Assembly (NCBI RefSeq): GCF_040054535.1
Contig: NC_090780.1
Span: 13,173,501 to 13,237,500 of the forward strand
Source: Antennarius striatus
Lineage: Eukaryota; Chordata; Actinopteri; Lophiiformes; Antennariidae
DNA: 64,000 nt
Reading direction: 5' to 3'
Shown here: positions 1 to 20,801 of the stretch, in pieces
How positions within the stretch are numbered: position 1 is the first letter of the stretch
Layout of the letters: each line of letters begins with the position of its first letter
Made by a program: the position numbers and the translations under genes
Notes under the pieces: generated by a model
The model's input: the letters and a program-made list of their open reading frames with translations, nothing else
Database searches by the model: none
What the model was told of the DNA's origin: nothing

Positions 1-62
1 TTGTGATGCCTACATCCAGAGGATTCGGTTTTGTGCTGTGGTGGGGATTCTCTGTGCTGCAG

Positions 63-75
63 TGCCCCCTGGTGG
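63..75 (-). promoter_or_regulatory. CTCF-like motif in the SLC6A17 3' UTR
   Basis: The plus strand reads TGCCCCCTGGTGG, the exact reverse complement of the CTCF core CCACCAGGGGGCA. It lies downstream of the SLC6A17 stop codon. Motif match only; binding is not shown. Confidence 0.5.
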
Positions 76-130
76 CTGGGAGGGAAACTGTGCTACAAGA
101 CAGGGTGTCAGAAGGCTTTCTGGATAGCAG

Positions 131-9701
<9,571 letters not shown>

Positions 9702-9851
9702 CGGGGTGAGGACGGGGTGGGGTGGAGAGAGAAAGAGAAAGAGACGGATACTGGTAGAAAGAGGAAGCGTTTCAGACAGAGTGGAGAGAAGAAGGATGGA
9801 TTCAGCTATAAGGAAGATGCTGAGGAGTGATTTTTAGTCTGGTCCCAAGTC
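9702..9851 (-). other. slc6a17: SLC6A17 5' UTR part of the first coding exon
   Basis: Upstream of the start codon the minus strand continues to a good splice acceptor: a long pyrimidine run (the A-run at 9861-9878 on the plus strand) followed by TGATGCAG at the exon edge, giving an exon start at 9851. This implies a separate noncoding first exon further upstream. It is inferred from splice signals only. Confidence 0.55.
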
Positions 9852-12164
9852 CTGCATCAGAAAAAAAAAAAAAAAAAAGTCAAATAGAATGTTTGTGTTC
9901 ATGGGACATCATCAAAATGTAAATACAATTAGAAAATCAGTTTAAATTTAAATCAAAGAATCCCATTTGTGTTCTTGTCAATGATCTCTTGAGGGACAAC
10001 AAATCTAACACATCAAACCTGCTTGTCAACTAATCTATCTTTACTCTGAATGAACAGAAACCATCCAATCAAAATTGTTTGTGTCGATTTGTTGAGTCAA
10101 AATAAAATTCTCAATCCTGCAAATTGTTATATTTAATTTCCCTGTTCTGCAAAGCTTAACTTTAGTGAAGCTTTTTTCCCACCCCTGTAAATCCCCATAA
10201 TCCTTAGAAGCCTCACTGCAACATCCATGCTCACCCCTCTGTAAGGGTTCAGTTGGTTCAATCCAAACATAATGGAGGGAATGAACACACTGCTTTGGAT
10301 GAGCCACCACATATTGTTCTGATCCACATCACCAGTCCCTGTGCAGGCTCATTAATTATTGAGTGAATTGTCTCTCCAGTCAAAAACTCCACTGTAACCG
10401 AAAACTGCAAAGCTTATGGGATTTTTGAAAATCCTGATGAGTAAAAACTATCTGTGCTGATAAAGTCACCAAATTCCTGTCCATGAATGCAAGATGTTTG
10501 AAAACAGCAGAGAGAATGACCTTAAGTGTACTGGAATAGCAGTGATACACACAAGCCTTCATCACAGCACTCCTTACATCAGCATAAATCTCACTCTGTC
10601 ACTACCAAGTGCATAAACTAATTGCAGACACGCTCGACGTGCTCACAGACGCACAAAAATGCCTAAATTCTGGCTCAGAATTTGCATTTGCTTTCCTTGC
10701 TTTTGCATTTTTCATCACTTTAACAGATTTCCTCCTCTGTGCATGTCAAGATGAGCCTATGATGCAATAATCCAGTCATTCACAAGTCTACATAATCCAT
10801 CATGCATTAACTGTAAAGCCCCCCAGTGCTGCTTGTCTGTCTTATCATCCAATCCCATCCCACAGTATACAAGACACATAATATCAATCATCCAGCCATC
10901 ATGAGAAATGAAAATGCGTCAACTCAGTCTGCAATAATCCAAAAACACACAGTTCATATGACCTGAGTCTGACTGCATGCAGCGGTTTGGTACCAGAGTT
11001 GTTTATCACAGCATGGAAAAGACTTTCATCACGCCTGTAGTCCTCCTCTGTGGAGAAGCTCATGGTTTTGGAACAAGATCTGTATTTTCAGCAACGTAAT
11101 ATAAAGGAATGGGTGCTGGGTTGACTTAGTAGGTAGCTCAGTTAGAAGATGTGTTCAAACTGATCTGGAACCTTTCATGTTTTACTTGTTTCTGTGTGAG
11201 TTCCCCCCCAACATATGCATAAAAGATGAATTAGCAACTCTAAATATGCAATGACTAGATGGATGGATGGATGACTGGATGGATGGTGGATAGATGAACC
11301 AATTATCTCCGCTATAACTGCAAGACAAACAAATGCCTCAAAATAACAGCATATTATGATGGATAACATACAGTAGATGTCACTTAAAATTAACTTTACT
11401 GTCCCTTAAAGTAAATAATTTAATCATTATATTTAAGTAAAACCTGTCACACTGGTTTCATTCTGACCAGTTTAACTACTATGTTACCAGTGACAGTTGT
11501 AGTGGAACAAAAAGTGGTGAGGATCCATCAGTAACACAGTTTAATAGGAAGTAAAAACACAAACCCTGCTGGTAGTAACCAGTACAACCAGTACTGTGTA
11601 AAATATGAAATGATTAGTGACCAGCCACACTAAAACCCAGTCTGGATATTCTTGCTGGTTTGGTTGGTTCATCAGCTGTGTCACACTGAGGCATTAACAA
11701 TCTAATGCTTTTAGTTTAATAAACTTCAGTAATAGTAACTTTAAAAACTCCATGTCATAAAACCCATCTTTATAAAATCTTACCAACGAGGCACCGAACA
11801 TTTGCAGGTGATGCAAAGCTGGTGAAAACCTTCACTGATCAACACCTCGCACAGATCAATGATAGTGATCAACAGACAGCACGTGTTTCTGCCCATCACC
11901 AGTGATGCGTCACATCCAAGGTCATACCGCGTGGTTTCCTGACCTCTGGTGGAAACTAGAGCTCATCTCGGACGTGATGCAAAATTTTCACCTCAACTCC
12001 AGTCGACAAGCTTTGCGCCACATTTAAAACACATAACGGAGCGATTCCAACTTTTTACTTTCTGTCTATGAACTTTTTTCAAAGATAAACCTAAATTCTA
12101 GCGCAGATCGCAATTCTCCCTCCACAGACCCAGGAGAGATGTTTTGAACCAAAGTCCGTCTCAC
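9852..12164 (-). other. Probable 5' UTR intron of SLC6A17
   Basis: AT-rich sequence between the inferred noncoding first exon and the first coding exon. It contains a short degenerate GATG/GGAT tandem tract near 11260-11295 and no recognised gene or transposon. Confidence 0.45.
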
Positions 12165-12240
12165 CGTCAGTCTCCAGCGGCGATCAGCAGCATCCACGTT
12201 GTATTAGTTTCAGATAAAATGTGTGAAGCTTGAATTCCGT
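12165..12240 (-). other. slc6a17: Probable noncoding first exon and promoter area of SLC6A17
   Basis: On the minus strand the sequence GACG|GTGAGAC gives a consensus donor at 12164-12163, just downstream of a CpG-rich stretch (about 12230-12420) that contains several GACGCAC/ACGCGT-type words. This is the expected place for the transcription start of SLC6A17. The upstream limit of the exon cannot be read from sequence and the end given is approximate. Confidence 0.4.
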
Positions 12241-13087
12241 CCGATGGGCAGCACTTGTGAGTCGGTGTGGTGGTGACAGCGTTCACAGGACACTGGAGGA
12301 CGGAGGATCACATGCCGCTCTGCCCACACCCGGAGCGTCCGGGGCGCACCGTGACGCACGACGCGTCGCTAATTACTCACTACCTGACGCGCGTTACTTG
12401 GGGGGGGGGTCCGATTTTCACTAACACCGTGAACGGAACGTGGGATGAGGGACAGGAAAATAAGGGTAAATGTGTCTGCATCTGTCAAGGTTACCCATTC
12501 CTACCTGAGGACGTGAGTGTGTGACGCAGATTTCGTCACTCCTTTGTGAATTGATTAAAAAAAAAACCCAAAACCGGCCTGTCGGGACGGTGAATGTGTG
12601 TTAGGATGGACATTATTCATTCCAGAAGCCACACATACAACCACGGGATTGGAAAAACGCTTCAGTTTATCTGTACATTTAGATAGTGTCGTTTATACCC
12701 CCTATCGTTTAAAATTAACTTGTATTCATGCCTTATCAGCTTTTGATGTTCTTAATTCAACCATTAACAAACGTAAATAGCCAGAACAAAATCAGCAGAA
12801 AAAACAAACATCAATTTCTCAGGTGTCACAACTGTATTTTAATACTGTTCACAATCATATTATATTAAAATACTATACATTTACCGTACATAGAATGTAT
12901 TTGGGTTTACCATAAAAACTGTATTTAATTATAATTGAAGAATTACTGTAATAAAACTACTGAAAAAGCAAAAGGGCTATATACGCAGACATACTGTATA
13001 GCACAGACCAGCGTTTACCAGTGAACACACAGAGGCCACCATGTAAAGCAAACCGCTGCCTGCTCACCAGGATAAATGGACATTCAC

Positions 13088-13112
13088 ACACACACACATA
13101 TACACACATACA

Positions 13113-13188
<76 letters not shown>

Positions 13189-13192
13189 CTCA
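13088..13192. repeat. (CA)n microsatellite
   Basis: About 100 bp of CA dinucleotides with a few TA and CG interruptions. The open frames across it (poly His-Thr or Val-Cys) are artefacts. Confidence 0.97.
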
Positions 13193-13398
13193 CACGTGAT
13201 GGAGCATGTTGACAGCAAGGACTGGACATCAAACCAACAACACCCCCAGTAAGAGGAAAACAGTTCTGTCTCCTGGGTAACGGCTGCCACACATCTCCAC
13301 TAAACCACTAATACTTAAATACTAAATACTAAAGTAATGAACAGTAAACAGGAAATAATTAAAAATTAATGACACACCTTGACAAGGATGATAAATGT

Positions 13399-13935
13399 AA
13401 TTACATCCCGCGAAGCGGTGATGTAATTGTCAGTGTTTGTGTGTTCGTCCGTCCGTCCGTCCGTTAGTCCACCAAATATCTTCACAATCGTTCTAGAAGA
13501 AAGATGAAACAAAAAGCACATTACTGTACTTGGGCGGCAAAGGGGATGAAAATGAGATGATGACCTTAACCTTGAGAAAACTAGGTCAAGGTCAAATTTT
13601 AACTTTTGTACACTCAGGAACTGGATAAGATAGAAAGATGAGGGAGAAGGCCAGTGTGAGTAAGACCATAGATCTGACAGTAGGTCAGAGCACAAGTAGG
13701 TCAGGATAAAATTTTGAATTCAGGGATGTTGCAGTCTCTGACTGTATTGGTTGTTGTTTAATATCTGAAAATGTATGACAGCAGAATGACAAATAGAATG
13801 CACCACTTACATGTTGGATCATGGCTCCTCTATTAAATGACCCTGACCTATGACAGCAGGTCAAGGTAAAATTTTCAGTTCAGGGGTGTCGTGGGATGTT
13901 GCAGTCTCTGACCAAGTAATTTTATTCAAAACTAA
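13399..13935 (+). repeat. Interspersed repeat 'R', copy 2, middle part deleted
   Basis: The head at 13399-13428 folds as a hairpin (AATTACATC-CCGC, loop GAA, GCGG-T-GATGTAATT). The GTCC run and AAATATCTTCACAA follow, then the TGACCTTAACCT...AGGTCAAGGTCA inverted pair at 13561-13594. The roughly 450-bp middle part present in copies 1 and 3 is missing; the sequence goes to the tail GTTGCAGTCTCTGACTG near 13727-13743, and a second tail-like module (AGGTCAAGGTAAAATTTT...GTTGCAGTCTCTGACC) ends near 13912. Confidence 0.65.
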
Positions 13936-13983
13936 GTAAACTTTTAACAGAATATACTACTGCTACGACTACTACTACTGTAT

Positions 13984-14003
13984 TACTACTACTAGTAGTA
14001 GTA
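13984..14003. repeat. 20-bp perfect palindrome in an (ACT)n tract
   Basis: TACTACTACTAGTAGTAGTA is self-complementary with its centre at ACTAGT. It sits in a 13956-14020 ACT/AGT trinucleotide tract. Probably a microsatellite that switched strand. Confidence 0.8.
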
Positions 14004-14019
14004 CTACTATACTACTACA

Positions 14020-17000
14020 TGTGGATTACAGCTCATATCTCATTTAATGTAGAAGTGATGTTTTTCAGTATGTAGAGACAGTTTCAAACTATGGCTCTGA
14101 GCTGCCAGTCTTATTCCTACATTTGGTCCTTTGCTCAGTGAGGCTTTTGAAGGACTTTCTTCAAGCTGATGACTGGGAGCAGTTGCTGTGGCAACCTCAG
14201 GATCATATGACAGACTCTTTTATTCTGTGCACCCTCCTTTCTGCATTAGTGCCTTGATAATCTTCTTTTTGTTCAAGTTGAAGTTAAAGTGTAACTAAAT
14301 TGATTTTAAATTCACAGAAGGATGACCTCAATATTTTCTTCCCGTGGTTTGGTCTATGGTCTCTGAACTTTCCTCATCGATAACAAAAGCAGGCTACAAG
14401 AGGATAAAGTCTGACAAAAAGGAATTCTAAAACATAGATTTAAATCAAGTAGCACAACAATAAAGTTGTAAAGTCGCTCTTCCACAAAAACATACAGACC
14501 TGCTTTGGACTGAGGCAGTGCTGCAGACAGTCTGCTAAAGACACAGCAGTGTGTCTGTTGGTGATAACTTATGCCATGTTAGAAGTTCATTGGACTGCAG
14601 CAGCAGCCCTACAGACCCGTGGGACCGCAAACCCTGCTGCCCTCACTGATTAGCAAATGACTGAATCGGCCCATCTAGGCTGGAGGAGCTTAAGCAATGT
14701 TCTGCCTTCACTTAACCCGTGCTCTTTTTTGCTAAAAACTGGTTTTGCTATACATACGTCTTGTCGTTTTAAAATTTCCATCCCACTGTAATAAACTGCA
14801 GTGTTTGTAGTTTTTTTTAAAAACACAGCGATGCTAGCAGCTCAGTTAGGCTGTGTAGAATGATGAAGTGACAAGTAAAAAACTTATGATAAAAAAGCAG
14901 CAAGTTTTAAAGATTACTGCTACAGAATATTAAATTATTTGTCTTTGCCGTCATATTTTAACCTCTTTTTTTCTTGAATGTACAGTATGTAAACCACAGG
15001 TTTTGAATTCCTTTTTATGATTAAAAAATATAAAATTACATAATTCCATCAGTATTATCTATCAAAATGTGTAAAAAAAACCATACATCTGTATTGGTCA
15101 TCCTTCATAATTGTTACTACAAAGTGCAGAGCTGATGGGAATGTAAAATCCACCCCAAGCATTCACTCATAAATATACAATGTTGAGTTTTTCTGTGAGA
15201 TGATGGTAATGACAAGTCAGACTAAAGATCTCATAAACTTGAACATAGTACCAGCAAAGCTACTTAATAATATTTCCAGTCAGGATTAGAATTTCTATGT
15301 CTACAAGGACTTTCTCCCTGGAATCTTTCCTTTTCCGGGATTTAGGTTTTATCTTGTGGTCTTTGGTGTCTGACGTCAGCAGCTTTTCAAAATATATTTC
15401 TCTTCCTTGCCGCTGTTCACCTTCAGTCGCCTCTGACTTCACATCTTCTCCTCTGACACTTTGCAGCATCCGCTCTCTTTGTTCTATCCCACACCCACTT
15501 CCACTCACGTGCATTCATGCATTCTGCATCAGCACCATCACATCCACCCAGTACTTTTCCTTCACTCCTGCCTCATTTATTTTCCTCCCTCCCCATCCCT
15601 TTTCTCCCCATCTCCAGCCCCCCCTCACCTGTTCCTCCCCATGTGTTTTCCACTGTCTGGGTCACTCTCACCTCCTAAAAAAAGCCTCAGCCTGCACTGG
15701 GCTGTGTGGCATTGCTTATCTAGTCCATCACTCTCACTAGAAGCACTTGAATAAATGTAATTACATTTACGCAGTAATTCCTGCTCAAAGGAGGTGATTG
15801 TGATCACTGTTGACAGATGTGAATGGATGAGATAAACAATGGATGTCTATGCTTTTCCTATCTGTGCATGAAACCGAATAAATTGATAATGCAAACTAAA
15901 GTTTAAAGTTTGAATTCCAATTTTCTGTTTTCTCAGGAAAGATAATTTTTTCACAAAGTTGCATTATGAAAAAAATCACACAAAACTGTTTGGGAACTTC
16001 AGCCCTTAATTCCAGATGATTAAATTAACAGCGAGGTTTGATTCATGCTTCTTTTGTTTTATTTCAAATGTGAAAACACATGCAACTGTTTCTAGGTACT
16101 ACTTTGAATACTCATAGTATTTTAACACCTCTGGCTTTCCCACAATGCATCACTGTATGCATTTTTGTTTTGCAAGTATTCCGAGAAACTGGGAGGTGAT
16201 GTTTTTGGACACGCTGCAGCTCATTGACAAAAGTTGTAGTATATCTAGGCTTCATATGTCACTGAATCCCTGAATCCAGGAGTTTGGAGTGTATATCAGC
16301 TGCCATTGGACAGGAGATGGGCTACTGACACATACAAAGACAAACAACCATTCATGGTCACATTCACATCAGCAGGCAACCTGGAATCTCCAATTTATCT
16401 GTATCACCTGCTTTTTGACATTTGGGGAAGATATAGCGCAAGGGCACACAGGAAGACACAGATGGGCCCAGGGTGGGATACAAACCCAGACCCCTCTTCA
16501 TTTTTCTCCTTTGCACTCCTTTAAACAAGGCTTTAAAAACAAAAACGATAATTCTTTTCAATACATTTTCCAGCATTCTATTTAAAACACATTTGCGATG
16601 ACATACTTCACTGCCTGGGGAATGCTTGGTTGCTCCATTTGAGAAGGAAAAACAACTGACCTGGATATTGGAAAGAGATTTAAAACAGGGACAAATTCCC
16701 CCCCTGATGCTGTTTTTTTATTATAGATGGACTTTTAATCCCATTTTGTGGCAGAGTGCCTTCCTGGTCATGTGAGAGCATAAAGAGGAACTTCACCAGA
16801 TGGTCGCTCAAAGAGGGGCCAGTCACTCTCTGAGGGTTGAGGGCAAAGCTTCTGTCCCATTTCAGGGACAATCCTTTTAAAATAGTCTATGAAAGAAGGT
16901 TTCATCATTATTGTTTTCAGTCATGTATGAATGTAGGTTAAACAGAAAAAAACTGATTCAAAATGATGGAGAGACTGAAAATGAATGACTTCACTCGAAA

Positions 17001-17050
17001 CTACAATGTTTAATGAAGGATTTATAATTAAATGAAGCTGAAAATGTCAG
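14020..17050. other. Intergenic stretch with no recognised gene
   Basis: Between SLC6A17 and RBM15. A pyrimidine-rich part (about 15300-15720) gives long open frames of low-complexity Ser/Pro/Leu composition with no family resemblance. I see no RNA gene and no identifiable transposon in this part. Confidence 0.55.
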
Positions 17051-17054
17051 CAGT

Positions 17055-17392
17055 AGCTTACAGGTTCGATTAATTTCTTTGTGTTTCGTATGTTCTCCCT
17101 GTGTCTGTGTGGGTTTTCTCCAGGTTCTTTGACTTCCTCCCATCACCTAAAACATGCAGTTTAGGGGAATTGGTCAGTCTTAACTGTCGTAGGATGAATT
17201 TGTGCATGAGTAGTTGTTCGTCTTTTGTGTGGCCCTTCAATGTGCTAGCCATGCATTTGGGGTGTACCCTGCCTCTCGCCAGTAGCCAACTGGGATAAGC
17301 GCCAGCAACACCTGTGACCTTCGAGACACTAAAGTGGTTGAGACAAGATGATTGCAGTCATGTCGTCTTCAAGAAAATGGATGGATGAATAA
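17055..17392 (+). mobile_element. Degraded tRNA-derived SINE
   Basis: Same SINE family as the copy at 1023-1380. It keeps the body words ATGTTCTCCCTGTGTCTGTG, GACTTCCTCCCA, GGGGTGTACCCTGCCTCTCG and AACTGGGATAAGCGCCAGC and ends with AAAATGGATGGATGAATAATAACAAC. The tRNA head is almost lost; only a box B-like AGGTTCGATTA remains. Confidence 0.75.
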
Positions 17393-17416
17393 TAACAACA
17401 ACAACAATAATATACA

Positions 17417-17417
<1 letters not shown>

Positions 17418-17452
<35 letters not shown>
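17418..17452. repeat. (TA)n microsatellite
   Basis: Uninterrupted TA dinucleotides just behind the SINE tail at 17392. Confidence 0.95.
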
Positions 17453-17454
<2 letters not shown>

Positions 17455-17874
17455 TGGTTATTATTTTCTAGAATTATGGGATACTCTGGGAAAATAGTAT
17501 TTTATCACTAGTGTATTTTTAGTTTTAAGGAATATCACTAAGTTCACATGAAAATATGAAAGTCTAGAATGAAGAAATAGACTTTTAATGTTGAAATGAG
17601 AGACGGGACAATGACTGGATGTTTGTGAACAGTTTCATTCACAGTCACTGAGCAAACAGATAGGAATCAGAATGGAGATGTATCTCAGTAGATCACACAG
17701 CAGTAAACTAATGCTTCCCCAGATAGCCTTTTCACTCCGCCCCGGAACCGCCACAGATCCACCACTGGCTCCATCACGGATCTGTGAACCAGGCCCAGAA
17801 CGGAGTCCACTTGCACAACGCGACGGACCCGGAGTGGGCAAGGTCCACAGACCCAAACCAGATCGGGTGCAGAC

Positions 17875-17990
17875 CCGTTCATGATGTGGCTGACCCGGTG
17901 CGGACCCAGTCCGGGACCATTCATGAAGAGGTTGACCTGGTGATGCCCTGGTCCGGAACCGTTCATGAAGCGAATCATCTGGCCCACATC
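17875..17990. repeat. Degenerate 42-bp minisatellite, about three units
   Basis: Units begin CCGTTCATGATG (17875), CCATTCATGAAG (17917) and CCGTTCATGAAG (17959), exactly 42 bp apart, inside a GC-rich island (17690-17990) that stands out from AT-rich surroundings. In one minus frame each unit gives 14 residues starting MNG. Confidence 0.6.
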
Positions 17991-19771
17991 CTTTATTCAA
18001 AATGGCTCATTTGGTCATTACTAGCAACAGAAATATCCAACATCAACATTGTTCTGAAAAAGCTTGAATACTTCCCTTAACCTGTCTGCCCTTATTAACA
18101 CTGTAAATGGAAAAATGAAACGCATCCATGAATTGTATCCAAAGCATTTTACTGGCACGTCTCTGGGAAATCAATTACAAAAGAATATGATTGATAATCA
18201 TGATAGGAAGACATGAAAACCAAACATGACAATATTGCTTTAACTTTGAACTGGTGGGTCCTCATCTGAAGTACCAGGACGCCTCTGGAGTTCCCCCTGT
18301 CAGCTGCGAGGTTGAACCAGCAAACCGTAGGTCTGATTAAGTCTCCTTCAGTCCCAACACAGCTGTGTCTCTTTTACAGCATCTGAAATCACACAAATTT
18401 TCATACAAAATTCCATGAACTCGGACACCAGTTGTAATGTTTTAAAAAGATGTGTATAACCATTGGCTTATCAAGTGACATTTTGCTGCCTGACATTAGC
18501 CCCCATTTGCATTGTTGACAAAACTCAGCAAATCTCATGTTTGAAGAGGGAATTTAAATCTATGGCCAGACCAGATACTTGTTGGTTTAACTCAGTGTAA
18601 ACGCTGAAAACATGTTATTCAAATTCTCTCTTGTTGCAGCTGATGAATGACCAAATGACGAAACAGCCGCTGCAGCGCGGGCTAAACATTGTATCGCTGC
18701 ACACCAATTGACACTTAGTCATATATGAGTGCCCTTAAAATAGAGACAATAATACAGATCACCAAAATGTCAAATGCATTCACATTACCGTACGTCCAAA
18801 GGGTTCAGGTGAGTGGCATTAATTATTAATTTCTGAAGACACACCCATAGTGCCACTCCTCCCGCCACAAGCCAATACCAACACACTCACCATCAATGCA
18901 CCTGCAAATTGGTCTAAACTCATGGATGACTTCTACAATTCTTTTACTCATCCTGACATGACAGCTCCACACGCCCCTGAACTGAATTTATTCTAATGTG
19001 GTCCTTCAGGACTGAATTCAACTCGCTGAACAACGCATGTAGCTAATGTTCAGTTCTCCCCACCTCCCAGACATAAAAACATCTTCCAAAATTTCAAAGT
19101 TAACTTAAGCTAGTTACCTTAATAAGTTTGAGAATCTCTTAAGCTAACGTTGATGCTAGCTCTGTACCGTTAGCAAGCCTAATTTACCATAATTGAACAT
19201 TTCGAAAACAACGAAACAGGTGGCCTTTATCGTTATGATATCCAACTTGCGCATGAGGAATAATAAACGGAGCAGAGTATATATTTTCTTTATTGGACAT
19301 GTATCTGCTACGTCACCTGAACACTCGCACAGTAATCATGCCGCACTAGACCTGTCAAGCCCATCACATTTACATACACATACAACAGAACTACTTCCGT
19401 TCACAACAGGAAGTACTAAAATAAGAGCGTCACATACTTATGCTCAACATCTATGATGAATATAATTTTGCCAGTAAGACAAAAGTACATATTAGATATA
19501 TTTGAGTGTCATATACTTACAGAATGTACCTTGTTCAGCATCATCCTCATCCGAAGTCTGTGGGGGAGAAAGGTGCGTACGTAATGTGGTCATCCAGGCT
19601 TGTAATGTATTGACAAATCACGGAACCCCTGCATGTCCCCGTCCGACACAGAACTGGCGTCGGCGTCTTGGGTGAGGAACGTGAATGAATAATACATTTA
19701 TAAACTTTATAACTGTCAAGCATAAACGCCTCTTCGACGTAGAGCCATTGTACGTCAGAAAATAGCCGGTT

Positions 19772-19800
19772 GTCGTCACAGGGGCACACCCTGTGACGAC
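19772..19800. repeat. Perfect 12-bp inverted repeat
   Basis: GTCGTCACAGGG, a 5-nt loop, then CCCTGTGACGAC. It is one of two adjacent hairpins here. Confidence 0.85.
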
Positions 19801-19809
19801 GTCTCCCTG

Positions 19810-19854
19810 CTCCAATACACCTGATCGTTTGAATGAGGATCAGGTGTGTTGGAG
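19810..19854. repeat. 17-bp inverted repeat (hairpin)
   Basis: CTCCAATACACCTGATC, an 11-nt loop, then GATCAGGTGTGTTGGAG, with a single mismatch that would be a wobble pair in RNA. The word ATCAGGTGTGTTGGAG is one I recognise as frequent in fish repeats, so this may be the end of an old DNA element. Confidence 0.8.
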
Positions 19855-19918
19855 CTCATCATCGATCAGCTCATCATCATCGGTATCAGGTGCTATCTTG
19901 GTAGGGGCATCCGCTCTG

Positions 19919-20069
19919 CGGATCCGCCTGGCATCCGTACCGAGTCCGCTGTATGACGGTGTGCTGCCCGCAACCGGGCCGTTTCCTGTGCGCTTCCCCG
20001 AATGAGTGAGCCGCCGAGGCGGAACTGCCCATTTTAAGGGCAGATCTGCCCCAGTGTGTGCTATGTGGG
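19919..20069. repeat. GC-rich direct repeat D, copy 1
   Basis: Contains GCATCCGTACCGAGTCCGC, TATGACGGTGTGCTGCCCGC, GTTTCCTGTGCGCTTCCCCG and CCGCCGAGGCGGAACTG, ending in CTATGTGGG. The same order of words recurs at 20296-20451, about 377 bp away. It includes the perfect palindrome GGGCAGATCTGCCC (20038-20051). Confidence 0.8.
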
Positions 20070-20295
20070 ATAATTTTCACGCATACGATCAACACACACC
20101 TGCTGCTTATCAACAGCACCTTCCCTAAATTACCTGTGTTCCTTCGATGAGGAAGTCGGTAGTGCACCACCTTGTGTGTAAACCACAACACTGCACGCAA
20201 CGGCAACTGCCCGGTGACGCTGCACGCAACCAGCTCGGCTCCTGTGCTAGTCCCTGAAACGACTGAGACATGCAGATTCGCAAGGCATCAGCTTA

Positions 20296-20451
20296 GCGGA
20301 TCCACCCGGCCTCCGTACCGAACCCGCCGTATGACGGTGCGCTGCCCGCAACCGCTCTGTTTCCTGTGCGCCTCCCCGAAAGCAGTGATCCGCCGAGGCG
20401 GAACTGCGCATGTTAAGGGTGGATCCCCCCCGGCATCAGGTGTTATGTGGG
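20296..20451. repeat. GC-rich direct repeat D, copy 2
   Basis: Second copy of the unit at 19919-20069, with scattered substitutions and a few small length changes. It ends just before the head of R copy 3 (20463). Family unknown to me. Confidence 0.8.
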
Positions 20452-20462
20452 TCACCTCCTTG

Positions 20463-20801
20463 TTACATCCCAGGAAGTGGTGATGTATTGTAATTGTCAG
20501 TGGTAGTGTGTTTGTCCCTCTACCCATCCGTCTATCTATCTGTTCATCCACCAAATATCTTTACAACCATTTCAGATAGAAAGATGACAGAAAAAGTACA
20601 TTACTCGAGCGGCAAAAGGAATAAGAAAATGAGATAATGACCTTGACCTTGAGAAAACTAGGTCAAGGTCAAATTTCAACTTTTGTACTCATTGTGGATT
20701 TTTGGAAGTCAGTCACATGACACCGTACGCACATTGTATTGGCTGACGGCATCCGGAAGTGCGCTACTTTCTGTGAATCTCGGATTTCCGTGACACACTT
20801 C
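20463..20801 (+). repeat. Interspersed repeat 'R', copy 3, left part
   Basis: Head TTACATCCCAGGAAGTGGTGATGTA, a perfect inverted pair TGACCTTGACCT (20638-20649) and AGGTCAAGGTCA (20660-20671), then TATTGGCTGACGGCATCCGG. It is cut by an RTE LINE within TTTCCGTGACACAC and resumes near 23045. Confidence 0.75.

Noticed and set aside
11943..11955. Further CTCF-like words (also near 8565, 27515 and 46465)
   Set aside because: Each differs from the core at important positions; too weak to report alone.
13021..13292. Open frames of His-Thr or Val-Cys repeats over (CA)n tracts here and at 39.6-39.9 kb and 50.1-50.4 kb
   Set aside because: Translations of dinucleotide repeats, without any flanking protein signal.
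15297..15740. 147-codon frame in pyrimidine-rich DNA
   Set aside because: Composition is low-complexity Ser/Pro/Leu/Cys in a CT-rich tract. No domain, no splice context and no family resemblance.
17635..18000. 121-codon minus-strand frame with Arg/Gly/Pro-rich sequence
   Set aside because: Explained by the GC-rich 42-bp minisatellite; two other frames there are open as well.
19919..20451. LTR retrotransposon with D units as LTRs
   Set aside because: Only about 226 bp lie between the units, with no primer binding site, polypurine tract or coding part visible.
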